Of a stretch of 64,000 nucleotides of DNA, positions 44,480-56,204 are shown piece by piece. The notes under the pieces were generated by a model that searched no databases, was not told the origin of the DNA, and saw only the letters and a program-made list of their open reading frames with translations. Source of the stretch: Meghimatium bilineatum (Eukaryota > Mollusca > Gastropoda > Stylommatophora > Philomycidae); contig CM067310.1 in the NCBI GenBank assembly GCA_034231615.1, forward strand, positions 2,311,501 through 2,375,500, given 5' to 3'. The first letter of the stretch is position 1. Every line of letters starts with the position of its first letter. The position numbers and the translations under genes are program-made.

Positions 44480-45640
44480 AACTTAGTAAAAAAGTGGATT
44501 TAATCTCCATCCCGACCCCACCCTGACGGTCTTTCGCAAGACAACAACTTTCTCAACAAAACTAAGAAATTACACACGGAAGTCGGTCGAATGATATTTG
44601 TCTGTTTAAATAAAACCTCCATTCCTTTACTACAGATATATCTACGGTCCTGCATGTGGATGTGTGTCTTGATTACCGAAAAATGCACCGAATAGCATTA
44701 TATCTGCTATCTAATACACAACGGCATTCCGATGTCTAAATTATATCCTAAACCCCCCCCCCCTTTTTTCCCATTGTGTCTGAAAGAGAACACGAGGAAG
44801 GTGGTTAAACCCACGTTCCTCTTCCACTTACTGCTGCGCGCTAATCTCGGATCAGTGCAGGTTACTAAAGAATATATCATTTTTCCGTACTTTTTATTGG
44901 CTGCCGAGGAAAAGTCTTCGTAATTTGATCAATGAAGAGTCAGGAAGCCTAGATGATTGACACAGCACGTAGGGCTATTCCTGCAGAATGACGGCTAAAA
45001 TTAACGTATCAATCGAAGGATAACTGGTAACAATAAGTATCAGCAAGGTTCTTACAAGTACTTGAAACATGTCACCCCATAGTTTAAGCCTCGGGACATG
45101 ACGTTTACGTGACACATATTCAACAAGTATCAGTTATCTCCTTCAGTTAATCGAAAACACTTCTTCATTTTTCAGGTTTTCATATTGTTGCCAGTTGGCC
45201 ATTTTTGCTGACTGGTACAGGACACTCATATCAGGGTTGCCATACCGTTTAAACTATTTTGGCCAAATTATAGGCAATAAATACAAAACATGAATAACCA
45301 AACGCCTACACTGTGTAAATAAATCAAACTAGTTAATAAAATATTTTACCAAACTATTTTATAAATAATATTTAACTATATAAAAACCTGATACAAAGAA
45401 TTGCGTTAAATTTCAAATAGAGAGACTTCGCAGGAAAGCAAAGTAAAGTTAACCCATGTTAAGTCTGCCGTAGGGTTGTGAGATGTTAGCGCTCCCACAT
45501 TTCAGTGGCTCTGCTATATCAGGGTGGTAGCCATCTCCTCTGCGTCTTTACTTCCTTTGTTTTGCATATGTTATATTAGGGTATATTAATTGATTGATTT
45601 AATAAATATAAATTCTATCTAATTATTGTGTATCGAGATA
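44480..45640. other. No feature seen
   Basis: Unique AT-rich DNA with a poly-C run at 44753; short ORFs only. Confidence 0.5.
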
Positions 45641-45647
45641 AGAAATT

Positions 45648-47245
45648 GTGTGTGAGAAGTGTGTGAGAAGTGTGTGAGAAGTGTGTGAGATGTGTGTGAG
45701 ATGTGTGAGAGATGTGTGTGGGATGTGTGTGGGATGTGTGAGAGATGTGTGTGAGATGTGTGTGGGATGTGTGTGAGATGTGTGTGGGATGTGTGTGGGA
45801 TGTGTGTGAGATGTGTGTGAGATGTGTGTGAGATGTGTGTGAGATGTGTGTGAGATGTGTGTGAGATGTGTGTGAGATGTGTGTGAGATGTGTGTGAGAA
45901 GTGTGTGAGAAGTGTGTGAGAAGTGTGTGAGATGTGTGTGAGATGTGTGAGAGATGTGTGTGAGATGTGTGTGAGATGTGTGTGAGAAGTGTGTGAGATG
46001 TGTGTGAGATGTGTGTGAGATGTGTGTGAGATGTGTGTGAGATGTGTGTGAGAAGTGTGTGAGAAGTGTGTGAGATGTGTGTGAGATGTGTGTGAGAAGT
46101 GTGTGAGATGTGTGTGAGAAGTGTGTGAGAAGTGTGTGGGATGTGTGTGAGAAGTGTGTGAGAAGTGTGTGGGATGTGTGTGAGAAGTGTGTGAGATGTG
46201 TGTGAGATGTGTGTGGGATGTGTGTGAGATGTGTGTGAGATGTGTGTGAGATGTGTGTGAGATGTGTGTGAGATGTGTGTGAGAAGTGTGTGAGAAGTGT
46301 GTGAGATGTGTGTGAGATGTGTGTGAGATGTGTGTGGGATGTGTGTGAGATGTGTGTGGGATGTGTGTGAGATGTGTGTGAGATGTGTGTGAGATGTGTG
46401 TGAGATGTGTGAGAGATGTGTGTGAGATGTGTGTGAGATGTGTGTGAGATGTGTGTGAGATGTGTGTGAGAAGTGTGTGAGAAGTGTGTGAGATGTGTGT
46501 GAGATGTGTGTGAGATGTGTGTGGGATGTGTGTGAGATGTGTGTGGGATGTGTGTGGGATGTGTGTGAGATGTGTGTGAGAAGTGTGTGAGAAGTGTGTG
46601 AGATGTGTGTGAGATGTGTGTGAGATGTGTGTGGGATGTGTGTGAGATGTGTGTGGGATGTGTGTGGGATGTGTGTGAGATGTGTGTGGGATGTGTGTGG
46701 GATGTGTGTGAGATGTGTGTGAGAAGTGTGTGAGAAGTGTGTGAGATGTGTGTGAGATGTGTGTGAGATGTGTGTGGGATGTGTGTGAGATGTGTGTGGG
46801 ATGTGTGTGAGATGTGTGTGGGATGTGTGAGAGATGTGTGTGAGAAGTGTGTGAGAAGTGTGTGAGATGTGTGTGGGATGTGTGTGAGATGTGTGTGAGA
46901 TGTGTGTGGGATGTGTGTGAGATGTGTGTGGGATGTGTGTGAGATGTGTGTGAGATGTGTGTGGGATGTGTGAGAGATGTGTGTGAGAAGTGTGTGAGAG
47001 GATTGTGTGAGATGTGTGTGGGATGTGTGTGAGATGTGTGAGAGATGTGTGTGAGATGTGTGAGAGATGTGTGTGAGATGTGTGTGAGATGTGTGTGGGA
47101 TGTGTGAGAGATGTGTGTGAGATGTGTGTGGGATGTGTGTGAGATGTGTGTGAGATGTGTGAGAGATGTGTGTGAGATGTGTGAGAGATGTGTGTGAGAT
47201 GTGTGTGAGATGTGTGTGAGATGTGTGTGAGATGTATGTGGGATG
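45648..47245. repeat. 11-bp array, about 1.6 kb
   Basis: Unit GTGTGTGAGAT with AGAA and GGGAT variants, about 145 copies. The reverse strand lacks stops in two frames, giving 545- and 561-codon frames of His/Thr/Ser repeats that are by-products of the unit. Confidence 0.97.
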
Positions 47246-47249
47246 TGTG

Positions 47250-47679
47250 TTGACACTATATATACATATTGACATACTTATTGATATACTTTTTGACATA
47301 TATCGCATATTAAGTAAACTTGAAACCAGCGACTATTTTAATGAACAATTTAGTGCATCGAGTCTATACCATTTCAAATTCACATAAATAAAATTCATTC
47401 ATAAGCGTTATATATTCGCATAGCTACATCATTTTTGAAGTTGGGCAAAGTTAGTGAAACGTGCTACAGAAGTCTGTTTAAATTCAATAAGTATAATTTA
47501 AAAAAAAATAATTCCATGTCCAGAATTTATAAATGGGATTAAAGGGGTGGGGGTTGTGCAAATAACGTATACGTGGAATACCTGGCATAAGAAATAAGAG
47601 AGACACATTAATACTTCTTCAGGTTGATTCATCGTCATCTGCTTTGTAGTTGATACCTATCTACCTAGCTACTTACCTA

Positions 47680-47680
<1 letters not shown>
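47250..47680. other. No feature seen
   Basis: Unique sequence between the 11-bp array and the AAT tract. Confidence 0.5.
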
Positions 47681-47721
<41 letters not shown>

Positions 47722-47735
47722 CAGAAGAAGAAGAA
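47680..47735. repeat. (AAT)n microsatellite and GAA run
   Basis: About 14 AAT triplets followed by AGAAGAAGAAGAAGAG. Confidence 0.9.
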
Positions 47736-47870
47736 GAGAACGTATAACCCGTCAGGGGTCGTAGTGGTGTCACATTGAGACATTTGATGGAGAAAATTCT
47801 CCACGTTATCTGTATCCACTATCAGCCTGAGGAGTTTAGATACTTCACACACGCTAGAGTCTTTACCTAA
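47735..47870 (-). mobile_element. LINE 3' terminal fragment
   Basis: AACGTATAACCCGTCAGGGG and GTGTCACATTGAGACA resemble the reverse complement of the LINE ends at 11510 and 33310. An (AAT)n microsatellite and GAAGAAGAAGAAG lie beside it. Confidence 0.45.
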
Positions 47871-48059
47871 TCACCTACCTTGTAATGGATGTCCACCGCA
47901 GGCGATGATGACAACAGTTCTAGATTTGTATTGTTGCATCTCTCTGGTGTGTGCTGAGGTGACTAAAAAGTCCATACCCTGGCACTGAATACTCAACAAC
48001 ATTTGGGACACATTTCATCAGAATTGGGCGTCTCTGTGTTTGTTTGTTGTTCTGTCTTT

Positions 48060-48240
48060 TCGGGCAGTACGTTTTCTCCGCGCCTCTGAGATGTTATGTT
48101 GCTTTGAGATGTTATACTTTTCTGAGATTTGATGCTTCTCTGAGATTTGATCCTTTTATAAGATTTGATGATTCTCCTTTGATGATTTTATAAGATTTGA
48201 TGATTCTCTGAGACTTGATGTTTCTCGACGATGTAAACAA
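48060..48240. repeat. Degenerate short repeats
   Basis: TGAGATTTGATG-type motifs occur about seven times with variable spacing. Confidence 0.6.
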
Positions 48241-49100
48241 CTTTTCTGGTGTTGCTGTGTCAGACTCTCAATTACCTACCTATCTACCCCCCCCCAACCA
48301 TCTAATGCATCACACTCTAATCTAATCCAATATAATATTATATATCCATGTATCCAATATTTGACCTTTTGACAATTGTCTATTTGACAATTCATGTGCT
48401 TCTAATACGCTGGCGATACAGTGACCAAATAAATAGTCGGGTCAGCCCATAAGAATGACTCAGGACTATACTAGAGAGAAACTTGACAAGAACACACAAG
48501 AGAATGGAAATCATATGGCAATCATGACTCTAGTCAATATATTGTCCATAGCCCCGGGGGTAGGGGGAACCTACAGACTCATTCTTTTCCATCCTCATAC
48601 TTTTCCCCTAACCTAAATATTTGATGAATACATTAATGACCGGACTCTTGTAAAAAGACCCGTGCACAGAAAAAGGAAACATTACCTGAAAGGCAGATTT
48701 TGACTATTTCTGTGCGTTTCGTTGATCGTCCGTAACTATTTTGAAATGCGATTCCAAGCATATGGATAGTGACCAACGAAAATCACGACAATAATAAACA
48801 GCGTAGAGAATGATGTTCTAATTAATTCTGCACAGAGGTCTTCTATACCTACGATCGACACTGCCACTTGTCACGTTTCTTCTCAAAGGTTAAAATGAAC
48901 ATAAAACCAGCATGAGGTCGACATTTGATGACGGACACAACATAAATATCTTAGATATGTGGAGGATAGCATTTGTGTTGCCCTGACCTAGGCCTAACGG
49001 GTCTGTGCACTCATCGAATGTTCTTCTTGTAAAAGTGAATCTGTTAGACTTTTCCCGTATTTTTCATTGGCTTCTTTGAAAATTGTATTTGTTCTTTTTT
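48240..49100. other. Mostly unassigned
   Basis: Only the LINE 3' UTR fragment at 48715-48900 was recognised. Confidence 0.5.
48715..48900 (+). mobile_element. LINE 3' UTR fragment
   Basis: Matches the 3' UTR part of the 43.6-kb copy (GATAGTGACCAACGAAAA, CTGCACAGAGGTCTTCTA). No coding part is left. Confidence 0.5.
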
Positions 49101-49373
49101 TTAATTGTTATTTTCTATAATTTACTATTTTATATTGACAGTTTTCTTCAGTAACCTGTCTACCTTATTTAGTATTTACCTCTATTTGTCTGGTTACTGT
49201 GACACTTCCATTTTGTCGGACATCCGATATTTGGGTTATTTATATGAGTACAATTCAGGTAACCACGAGAAGTTAATGACCAGGTGAAAACATTCGATAA
49301 GTTGAATGAAGTCCAATCAGCGAATATCTTTTATAAAAATAATTCTAAAAAAGTTCCCTTTTTATTTTTGAAC

Positions 49374-49374
49374 A

Positions 49375-49415
<41 letters not shown>

Positions 49416-49566
49416 CACACACACATATATATATATTGGCGGACAGATAAATGGATTGATAGTGATGAATCCATAGATAGAAAGAAGGATATATATCATA
49501 GATAGATACACATATAGATGGATAAATAGAAGGATGCATGGATAGATCGATGGATATATATCTGGG

Positions 49567-49599
<33 letters not shown>

Positions 49600-49700
49600 G
49601 GGTGCATAAATAACTGAATAGATGGATGGATAAAGATAAATATAGATAAATAGATGGGTGAATAGATAGATGGTTGGATAGAATAACCAGTAGGGCTTGA
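49374..49700. repeat. (TA)n and GATA/GGAT microsatellites
   Basis: ATATAT runs at 49374-49410 and 49555-49600, ACACACAC between, and GATAGATGGAT runs to 49690. Confidence 0.95.
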
Positions 49701-49734
49701 AGAATAAATGGTCTTACTTTCAGTTGTGAAATTC

Positions 49735-50404
49735 AGTTGTGAGAGTTAGTCGTTGGATCATCGTCACTGCACTCTGGACAAGTCCATAGGTGCTCAGATC
49801 TCTTCATGAGTGTAGCCGACATTGCACGTTGACTGATGGTCCCCGTACGCAGTTGATTGACCATCATTCTTTCTTGCCCACGAAACCGCTCCTTTCTAGC
49901 GACACCACATTTCAAACCAAATTCCTTTATTCTAGTCATGAAACAAGAGTCATCGTCATTTATACAGTCATGTGTTCGTGCATTTTCTCGTAGGGGTTCA
50001 AAATGTCTGCTCGATCCATCGCTCCATTAACAGCCGTAGTAGAAGCTGTGCGGCCAACCTATCTACTCTCTCATTACTCCGGACTCCCGCATGTCCCGGC
50101 GCAAAAATGAAAGTCACTTTACACATACAGGAATTCTTTGGTTACTGCCAAAATCTCCATTGTCATGCTGCTTTTCGCCTGAGCGAATGCATCACTTTCC
50201 TTTCTGATGGTTTCCCCCCACCTTTGAGCCGTGAAGATCAGGCACTCCTGATGTTTTTCTCAACCGACCCATCTGTATGTACAATGATATCACCTTTCCT
50301 GGAATTTTCACCGATTAGAGCGAATACCTCCGACTCCACCACTGTCTGGCACCATTCCCTGCATTCTCTACTGAGTGTTATTATTACTTTGAAGGCTGTC
50401 GGAC
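49735..50404 (-). mobile_element. Degenerate LINE RNase H copy
   Basis: A third copy of the RNase H LINE. The 3' part encodes TRTGTISQRAM-like residues and CPECSDDDPTTN; further in, VHTDGSV and FIFAPGHAGVRSNER are visible, but frameshifts and stops interrupt the frame. A 39-bp array (50405-50637) sits exactly where the AAGAEW coding segment of intact copies occurs. Confidence 0.85.
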
Positions 50405-50637
50405 AATCTAAGGGAGCACGACTCCATTCCGCACCAGGTAGCACATCTCCAGGCGCACGACTCCATCCCGCACCAGGTAGCACATCTCCAGGCGCACGAC
50501 TCCATTCCGCACCAGGTAGCACATCTCCAGGCGCACGACTCCATTCCGCACCAGGTAGCACATCTCCAGGCGCACGACTCCATCCCGCACCAGGTAGCAC
50601 ATCTCCAGGCGCACGACTCCATTCCGCACCAGGTAGC
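50405..50637. repeat. 39-bp array in an RNase H LINE, six copies
   Basis: Core CACGACTCCATTCCGCACCA. The unit is the complement of the LINE codons around AAGAEW, seen unrepeated at 9237-9275. Confidence 0.95.
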
Positions 50638-50694
50638 GGAAAGTTGAGTAAATTAGTTAAAATGCTCATTATTGTATGCATCTTCCATGTATTC

Positions 50695-50935
50695 TGCATT
50701 GATTCTCAAACTCCTGCACATCAGCAGGATGTAGTCCAGAGAACAGAATACGTTATAGAAGTTGACTTCTTGCTTGTGATATCTACACCCTTCAGACTAG
50801 CATATCAGACTTCAGCACGGCTTGAGTCACTGTGACCCTCTAAGGGATTGGCAGCCAACTCCACCCTCCCTCCCCCTCAACAGCTGCTTAGTCTCCTCTT
50901 ACGACATACATCACCATCATGCGATAACACAGCAG
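50695..50935 (-). mobile_element. Core-SINE copy
   Basis: Reverse strand; CAGCAGGATGTAGTCCAGAG, then TCTTACGACATACA complement of the core near 50900. Confidence 0.75.
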
Positions 50936-50944
50936 ATAATACTG

Positions 50945-51050
50945 TTTTCTTTTCATGTCATACACGGAAGATAACACTGTTTTTTCATGTCATACACGGA
51001 AGATAACACTGTTTTTTCATGTCATACACGGAAGATAACACTGTTACTAA
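50945..51050. repeat. 32-bp array, three copies
   Basis: Core TCATACACGGAAGATAACAC. Abuts the 43-bp LINE triplication. Confidence 0.9.
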
Positions 51051-51290
51051 TTTTTGTAGAATTCGTCTGTAACATTTGTATTCGAAAGCCTGTAATAGTC
51101 TCTCCTTGTCTGTAACATTTGTATTCGAAAGCCTGTAATAGTCTCTCCTTGTCTGTAACATTTGTATTTGAAAGCCTGTAATAGTCTCTCCACGTCCGCA
51201 GTTTCTCAAAAGATAGACAATTCAGACAGTTGATAACTTTTCACATTTATGCAGCCAAATGACACAAGATGGAGATACAACAAACGAGAT
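51050..51290 (-). mobile_element. LINE fragment with a 43-bp triplication
   Basis: The reverse strand encodes RTWRDYYRLSNTNV and matches the ADMERRLQDFEYKFCRRILK codons of the 13.3-kb LINE, repeated three times at a 43-bp period. The flank up to 51290 matches 61575-61680 closely. Confidence 0.75.
51055..51195. repeat. 43-bp LINE-derived triplication (copy 1)
   Basis: Three units with core GAAAGCCTGTAATAGTCTCT; mirrors 61677-61805. Confidence 0.93.
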
Positions 51291-51309
51291 TTCTATCAGA
51301 ATTTTGTCC

Positions 51310-52115
51310 TCAAGTTAGTTAGTCGTCGGATCATCATCACTGCAAACTGGACACATCCATAGTTGCTCCGATCTCTCCTTGAGTGTATCTGCCATCACAC
51401 TTCTGCTGACAGTACCGGTCCTACGCTGGTTGACCATCATTCTTCTGCACCCTCCAAAATGTTCACCTCTAGCAACACCGCATTTCAATCCCTGATCTTT
51501 AATCCTAGCCATTGAAAAGGAATCATCATCCACATTAGTCTCACTCTCGCGTGTTATTTCTCTTAAGGAGTTCAAAACGTCAGCGCGATCCATTGCCCCA
51601 TCGCCCTTTGCCACAATCGCACACGATGCCAGTTGATCCGCTCTTTCATTGCCTCGAATGCCCACATGTCCCGGCACGAAAATAAATGTAACCGCTTTCA
51701 AGCTCGCATTTCTCAAGGCCTCAATCCACTGTTCGCGAACGAGACCCACTTGTACCTTCTTAATCATACTCATAGAGTCACTCAAGATGCAGACCTGCGT
51801 TACTTTCTGTGTGCGAAGCCACTCAAATGCCTTGGTCACCGCCATAGTCTCCATAGTCATACTACTCGTAGTGACCGCAAAGGCACCACTTTCCTCCTTG
51901 ATCGTTTTACCTGCGCACTGAGTTGTAAAGGCCCAAGCACTGCGAACATGCCTAATTACAGATCCATCAGTGTATATAATCACATCCCCCTCTTTGGTAT
52001 TCTCACTGATTAAAGCCTGCACTTCTTTCTCCACAGCTGTGGGACACCATTTTCTGCATTATCTGCTAAGTGATATTACTACTCTCAAACAAGTTTCGAA
52101 ATCTTATAAATTGAA
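51310..52115 (-). mobile_element. LINE 3' end with intact RNase H domain
   Basis: The open frame 52034-51315 has all RNase H catalytic positions (TDGS, METMAV, LSDSMSM, GHVGIRGNERADQLAS) and ends CPVCSDDDPTTN before the TAA. It is the best preserved of three copies here (the others at 9125-10062 and 49735-50400). The 3' end is marked by GTTAGTTAG at 51314, the complement of the (ACTA)n tail. The element is 5' truncated near 52115, where an unrelated 18-bp array begins. Near-identity with the 9.1-kb copy suggests fairly recent insertion. Confidence 0.9.
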
Positions 52116-52124
52116 TGTTTGTCC

Positions 52125-52285
52125 TCAAGTGCATTCAACCAGCTAACAAACATTCAACCAGCTAACAAACATTCAACCAGCTAACAAACATTCAACCAGC
52201 TAACAAACATTCAACCAGCTAACAAACATTCAACCAGCTAACAAACATTCAACCAGCTAACAAACATTCAACCAGCTAACAAACA
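52125..52285. repeat. 18-bp array, nine copies
   Basis: Unit CATTCAACCAGCTAACAA, perfect. Confidence 0.95.
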
Positions 52286-52309
52286 TTTGGAAATCAAACA
52301 CAAGAAGTA

Positions 52310-52760
52310 AACATAGCAAACTGCGACTGTTTAATCTCCATTTTGACATATGGTTGCGATATCTGGAAAATAACAAAAGCACTGGAGAAGAAATTACATT
52401 AATTTGAAAACAAATGTCTTAGAAAACTCTTAAATATTGGTTGGGAAGAATTCAAGTCAAACAAGCAAGTAAGAGAAGACACCAAACAGCAATATATTTC
52501 TACAACAAAAGAAGAAAATGATGGGTTTATATCGGATATGTACTTAAAATGAATGAAAACAGACTGTCACTACAAGCTTTAAAATAAGTAACAAGACAAA
52601 AGAAAAAGAGGAAGACCATGAGAGACTTCACAGAACAACCACCAAAGAGGGTATGCATATAGGCCTCAACAAGATGTAAGAATTAGACAGACAGTAGCAC
52701 AAACTACATTACTCAAACTGGAGAGCACTGGTGTCTGCCATAGGAATATTCATAACGGAA
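52310..52760 (+). mobile_element. LINE RT-tail fragment
   Basis: Degenerate frames show LIFDIWLRYLE-like residues, KNKCLRKLLNIGWEEF-like residues, YIGYVLKMNENRLSLQA and RKRGRP. The same region appears antisense at 61240-61460. Confidence 0.6.
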
Positions 52761-52809
52761 CATAGATAGCTAAGTTCGATAGATGTCTGCCGCAGTGAGT
52801 GTCAGACTC

Positions 52810-53290
52810 TCACAACCATACAGGACAACCATACAGGACAACCATACAGGACAACCATACAGGACAATAGTAAGTATACAGGACAACCATACAGGACAAT
52901 AGTAAGTATACAGGACAACCATACTGGACAATAGTAAGTATACAGGACAACCATACAGGACAATAGTAAGTATACAGGACAACCATACAGGACAATAGTA
53001 AGTATACAGGACAACCATACAGGACAACCATACAGGACAATAGTAAGTATACAGGACAACCATACAGGACAATAGTAAGTATACAGGACAACCATACAGG
53101 ACAACCATAGAGGACAATAGTAAGTATACAGGACAACCATACAGGACAACCATACAGGACAATAGTAAGTATACAGGACAACCATAGAGGACAATAGTAA
53201 GTATACAGGACAACCATACAGGACAATAGTAAGTATACAGGACAACCATACAGGACAACCATACAGGACAACCATACAGGACAATAGTAA
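52810..53290. repeat. Compound 13/19-bp array in LINE
   Basis: Units CAACCATACAGGA and CAATAGTAAGTATACAGGA alternate irregularly, about 30 in all; the reverse strand reads VLYGC/TIVLYGC, the RT-tail motif. Confidence 0.93.
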
Positions 53291-53334
53291 GTACAAGTGA
53301 GTTGTACAATTTGATTTTCACTCCAAGACTCATG

Positions 53335-53575
53335 TTACACACAATAAACTCATGTTACACACAATAAACTCATGTTACACACAATAAACTCATGTTACAC
53401 ACAATAAACTCATGTTACACACAATAAACTCATGTTACACACTATAAACTCATGTTACACACTATAAACTCATGTTACACACTATAAACTCATGGTACAC
53501 ACTATAAACTCATGTTACACACTATAAACTGATGTTACACACTATAAACTCATGTTACACACTATAAACTCATGC
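53335..53575. repeat. 20-bp array, twelve copies
   Basis: Unit ACTCATGTTACACACAATAA, with ACACTATAA in the later half. Grown from the CNMSL codons of the same LINE. Confidence 0.95.
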
Positions 53576-54059
53576 CCGTAATGTGTTGCAAAACTACAAT
53601 AACAGTACAAAGTTCATGTATAGCCTGAAGGCAGCTTTCATATGAAATTCTTCTCTTGTATGGATTTTCTGTTTCAATAATTGCTCTGCATTAAACAAAA
53701 ATTTAGAAAGCCATAGACAGTAAACTTGTAATACAGTAAAGCAACCCAATCTAGAATGTAGAATATTACTGTGGACTTCTGTTATAACAACATGTACCGA
53801 ACTAATAAAATATGTAACGTACATGTATGTAATAGGCCTAACAGAAATTTGCTATATACAGTACAAGCCATATATAACAAATATAATTGGGAATTTTAAT
53901 AAGTGTTGCTATATAGGGAAATGTGTTATAAGAGGATGCACTATATAGGGAAATGTGTTATAAACATATACTCTATTGAAGGATTCGATTGTATTATTAT
54001 GAATCTTCTAGTCCGGATCTGGAGAGAGATGTATAGAGCATGTCCTGACCTAGGATATA

Positions 54060-54420
54060 ATAAGTTCAAATTTTGAATCAGGATAAATATAAATATTTAG
54101 TTGGTCCGACAAAGTTGTTATAAGGGGATTTCACTGTATATATATCTGTTGTTTTCCTCACATTTGTGTCTGGTCATTCCAGTGTCCAAAGAAACGTGCA
54201 AACAGGCGTGATGGTACGGCAATCACGGGTCTGGGCAATCAATGGACAGAACTGATGTTCAGAATGCTCTTGTGGAAAGTGAGTGACTGATGCAAGAAAT
54301 GATTGTGTATCTGCAATCTTGACCAGAACAGCCTCACTGTTTACCTTCCATGTATGGTGTATGAGACGACTCAGGAAATTATGCGGTGGAATTCCATAAA
54401 GGGTCAAAGTGATTTGGAAG
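54060..54420 (-). mobile_element. Duplicated block with transposon-like end
   Basis: The segment from about 54090 to 54418 is nearly identical to 56770-57107. Both begin with TTGTTATAAGGGGATTTCAC; its complement GTGAAATCCCCTTATAACAA is reminiscent of pogo/Tigger-type terminal repeats. The two copies differ by small indels. Confidence 0.55.
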
Positions 54421-54782
54421 TTGTGAATCTACATTGTTCAGATAGCAATTACTACATACCCAAAAGTGCATTCTGTTATAACATATTTCTCTAGTTAACA
54501 ACACTTTATAAAATCTCTAATTATATTTATCTGTTATTTTTAGCACTGTATATAGTGAATTATATATAAAAAACATCCCAACCTCACACAGATACCCTCT
54601 ATTGTTGTCAATTCTGTAAAAGAACATTTTGTGTGCGCATTAGATTTGTTAGTCATTTAAAAATGCACTATTAACGTTATTATTTTTATTACTTATTGTT
54701 ATTATTATTATGGTTGAGTTTGTGGTCATCGTCGATTACGAAGGACGAACATCATCATATCGTGAAATTCTGTTATTACATA

Positions 54783-55165
54783 CATATTTCATTAGTCGAG
54801 ACCAAGTTGTTATAATGAGATCCCACTAAACATATTTCGTTGGTTCGGACCACGTTGTTATAATGAGATTCCACTAAACATATTTCGTTGGTTCGGACCA
54901 CGTTGTTATAATGAGATTCCACTAAACATATTTCGTTGGTTCGGACCACGTTGTTATAATGAGATCCCACTAAACATATTTCGTTGGTTCGGACCACGTT
55001 GTTATAATGAGATCCCACTAAACATATTTCGTTGGTTCGGACCACGTTGTTATAATGAGATCCCACTAAACATATTTCGTTGGTTCGGACCACGTTGTTA
55101 TAATGAGATCCCACTAAACATATTTCGTTGGTTCGGACCACGTTGTTATAATGAGATCCCACTGT
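54783..55165. repeat. 48-bp array, eight copies
   Basis: Core GGACCACGTTGTTATAATGA. Each unit resembles the transposon-like end seen at 54110 and 56745 (GTTGTTATAAGGGGATTTCA). Confidence 0.95.
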
Positions 55166-55184
55166 ATTTTCAAGTTTATTGTTG

Positions 55185-55440
55185 TAGGGAAGCAAAGAAC
55201 AGCTACACTGTTGCTTGCCATTCATGTTTTGGTAAGAGGTGACTAAGGAGATTTTGGGGATGGGTTGGCTGTCCCATCTCAGAAATCAAAGTGACCTAAA
55301 GCCAAGTTGATGTTGGATGTGTCAGGCTGAAAAGTGTAGATATTGCAGGCAAGCTGTACACAATGGCACAAATAATTCTGTTCTATGGCCAGCATCCTGC
55401 TAATCTGCAGGATTGTGAGAATGAGACCTGAAGAAGAAGA
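55185..55440 (+). mobile_element. Core-SINE copy
   Basis: GGGAAGCAAAGAACAGCTAC, GGTAAGAGGTGACTAAGGAG, GGATGTGTCAGGCTGAAAAG and a GAAGAAGAA tail. It begins right at the edge of the 48-bp array. Confidence 0.75.
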
Positions 55441-55509
55441 ACTACAACAACAAAATGTTGGTGTTGATGGCCACCTCCTGAAAAGTTACCAATTTTCAAG
55501 GAATTGATG

Positions 55510-55578
55510 CCAGTGGACCAGATCTACTGATGCCAGTGGCCCAGATCTACTGATGCCAGTGGCCCAGATCTACTGATG
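55510..55578. repeat. 23-bp array, three copies
   Basis: Core GATGCCAGTGGCCCAGATCT. Confidence 0.93.
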
Positions 55579-56204
55579 ACTAGTAGAAGTTTATTTCTTA
55601 TATAGTGGAACCCCTCTATAGCGCATTATTTTAAAACATATTTCCCTATTTAGCAATATTTTTCAAGGGGCACAAAGAGTACTGCATTGCTCACGTGTGG
55701 TTGCAGAGTTAGCAGATAAATAAGATCCCAAAAGTACCTCCCCGTGGTGCATCCTGGAAATAGAAATATAGCTGCTCCTGCTGTGTTTCTGGTCATCACT
55801 TTTGGGGATCGTGTTCGTGCATGTAGAGGCAGCAGATGGAAAGACAATTAACTGCAAAATGACAGACAATATCTCAAACACCTTGGCGCCAACACATACA
55901 GTGGCACTGCCGACACACAGTGATGCAATGTTGGAGCACTGGAGGGACGGCCAATGCAGATGTCATGAAAAGGGTAGATGTCATGATGAATACTAAGAGT
56001 CATGTGCTAGTCTCCGTAAGGATAACATATTGAGTGCAATGAGAGGGCAACGCAGCACCAGGATATCGCCACATGCAAATAAACGAGGAAACCTTACAAA
56101 GAAATAGGAACTAAAGATTTGTTCAGCTCGAGAACAAGCTTCTAGTCCCCAGTGCTCCTACATATGTGTAGGGGCTCACAATGTTGCTGGATGACAACTC
56201 GGCT

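Larger units (their letters stand above)
52765..53590 (-). mobile_element. LINE RT-tail fragment carrying two arrays
   Basis: The reverse frame starts MCNMSLGVKIKLYNSLVLTI and ends YGCESLTLTAADIYRT, the NVGVKIKLYKSLMLSVVLYGCES region of the 13.3-kb LINE, with a long tandem expansion inside VLYGC (52810-53290) and a 20-bp expansion upstream (53335-53575). Confidence 0.8.

Noticed and set aside
45619-47308. 545- and 561-codon His/Thr/Ser repeat frames on the minus strand
   Set aside because: They arise from an 11-bp unit lacking stops; two overlapping frames give equivalent repeats, the flanks have no splice sites or domain, and the composition is purely that of the array.
49972-50835. 287-codon plus-strand frame with SPGARLHPAPGST repeats
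   Set aside because: Antisense of the RNase H LINE and its 39-bp array.
54776-55225. 149-codon minus-strand frame with a 16-residue repeat
   Set aside because: A 48-bp unit keeps the frame open; the array is derived from a transposon-like end.
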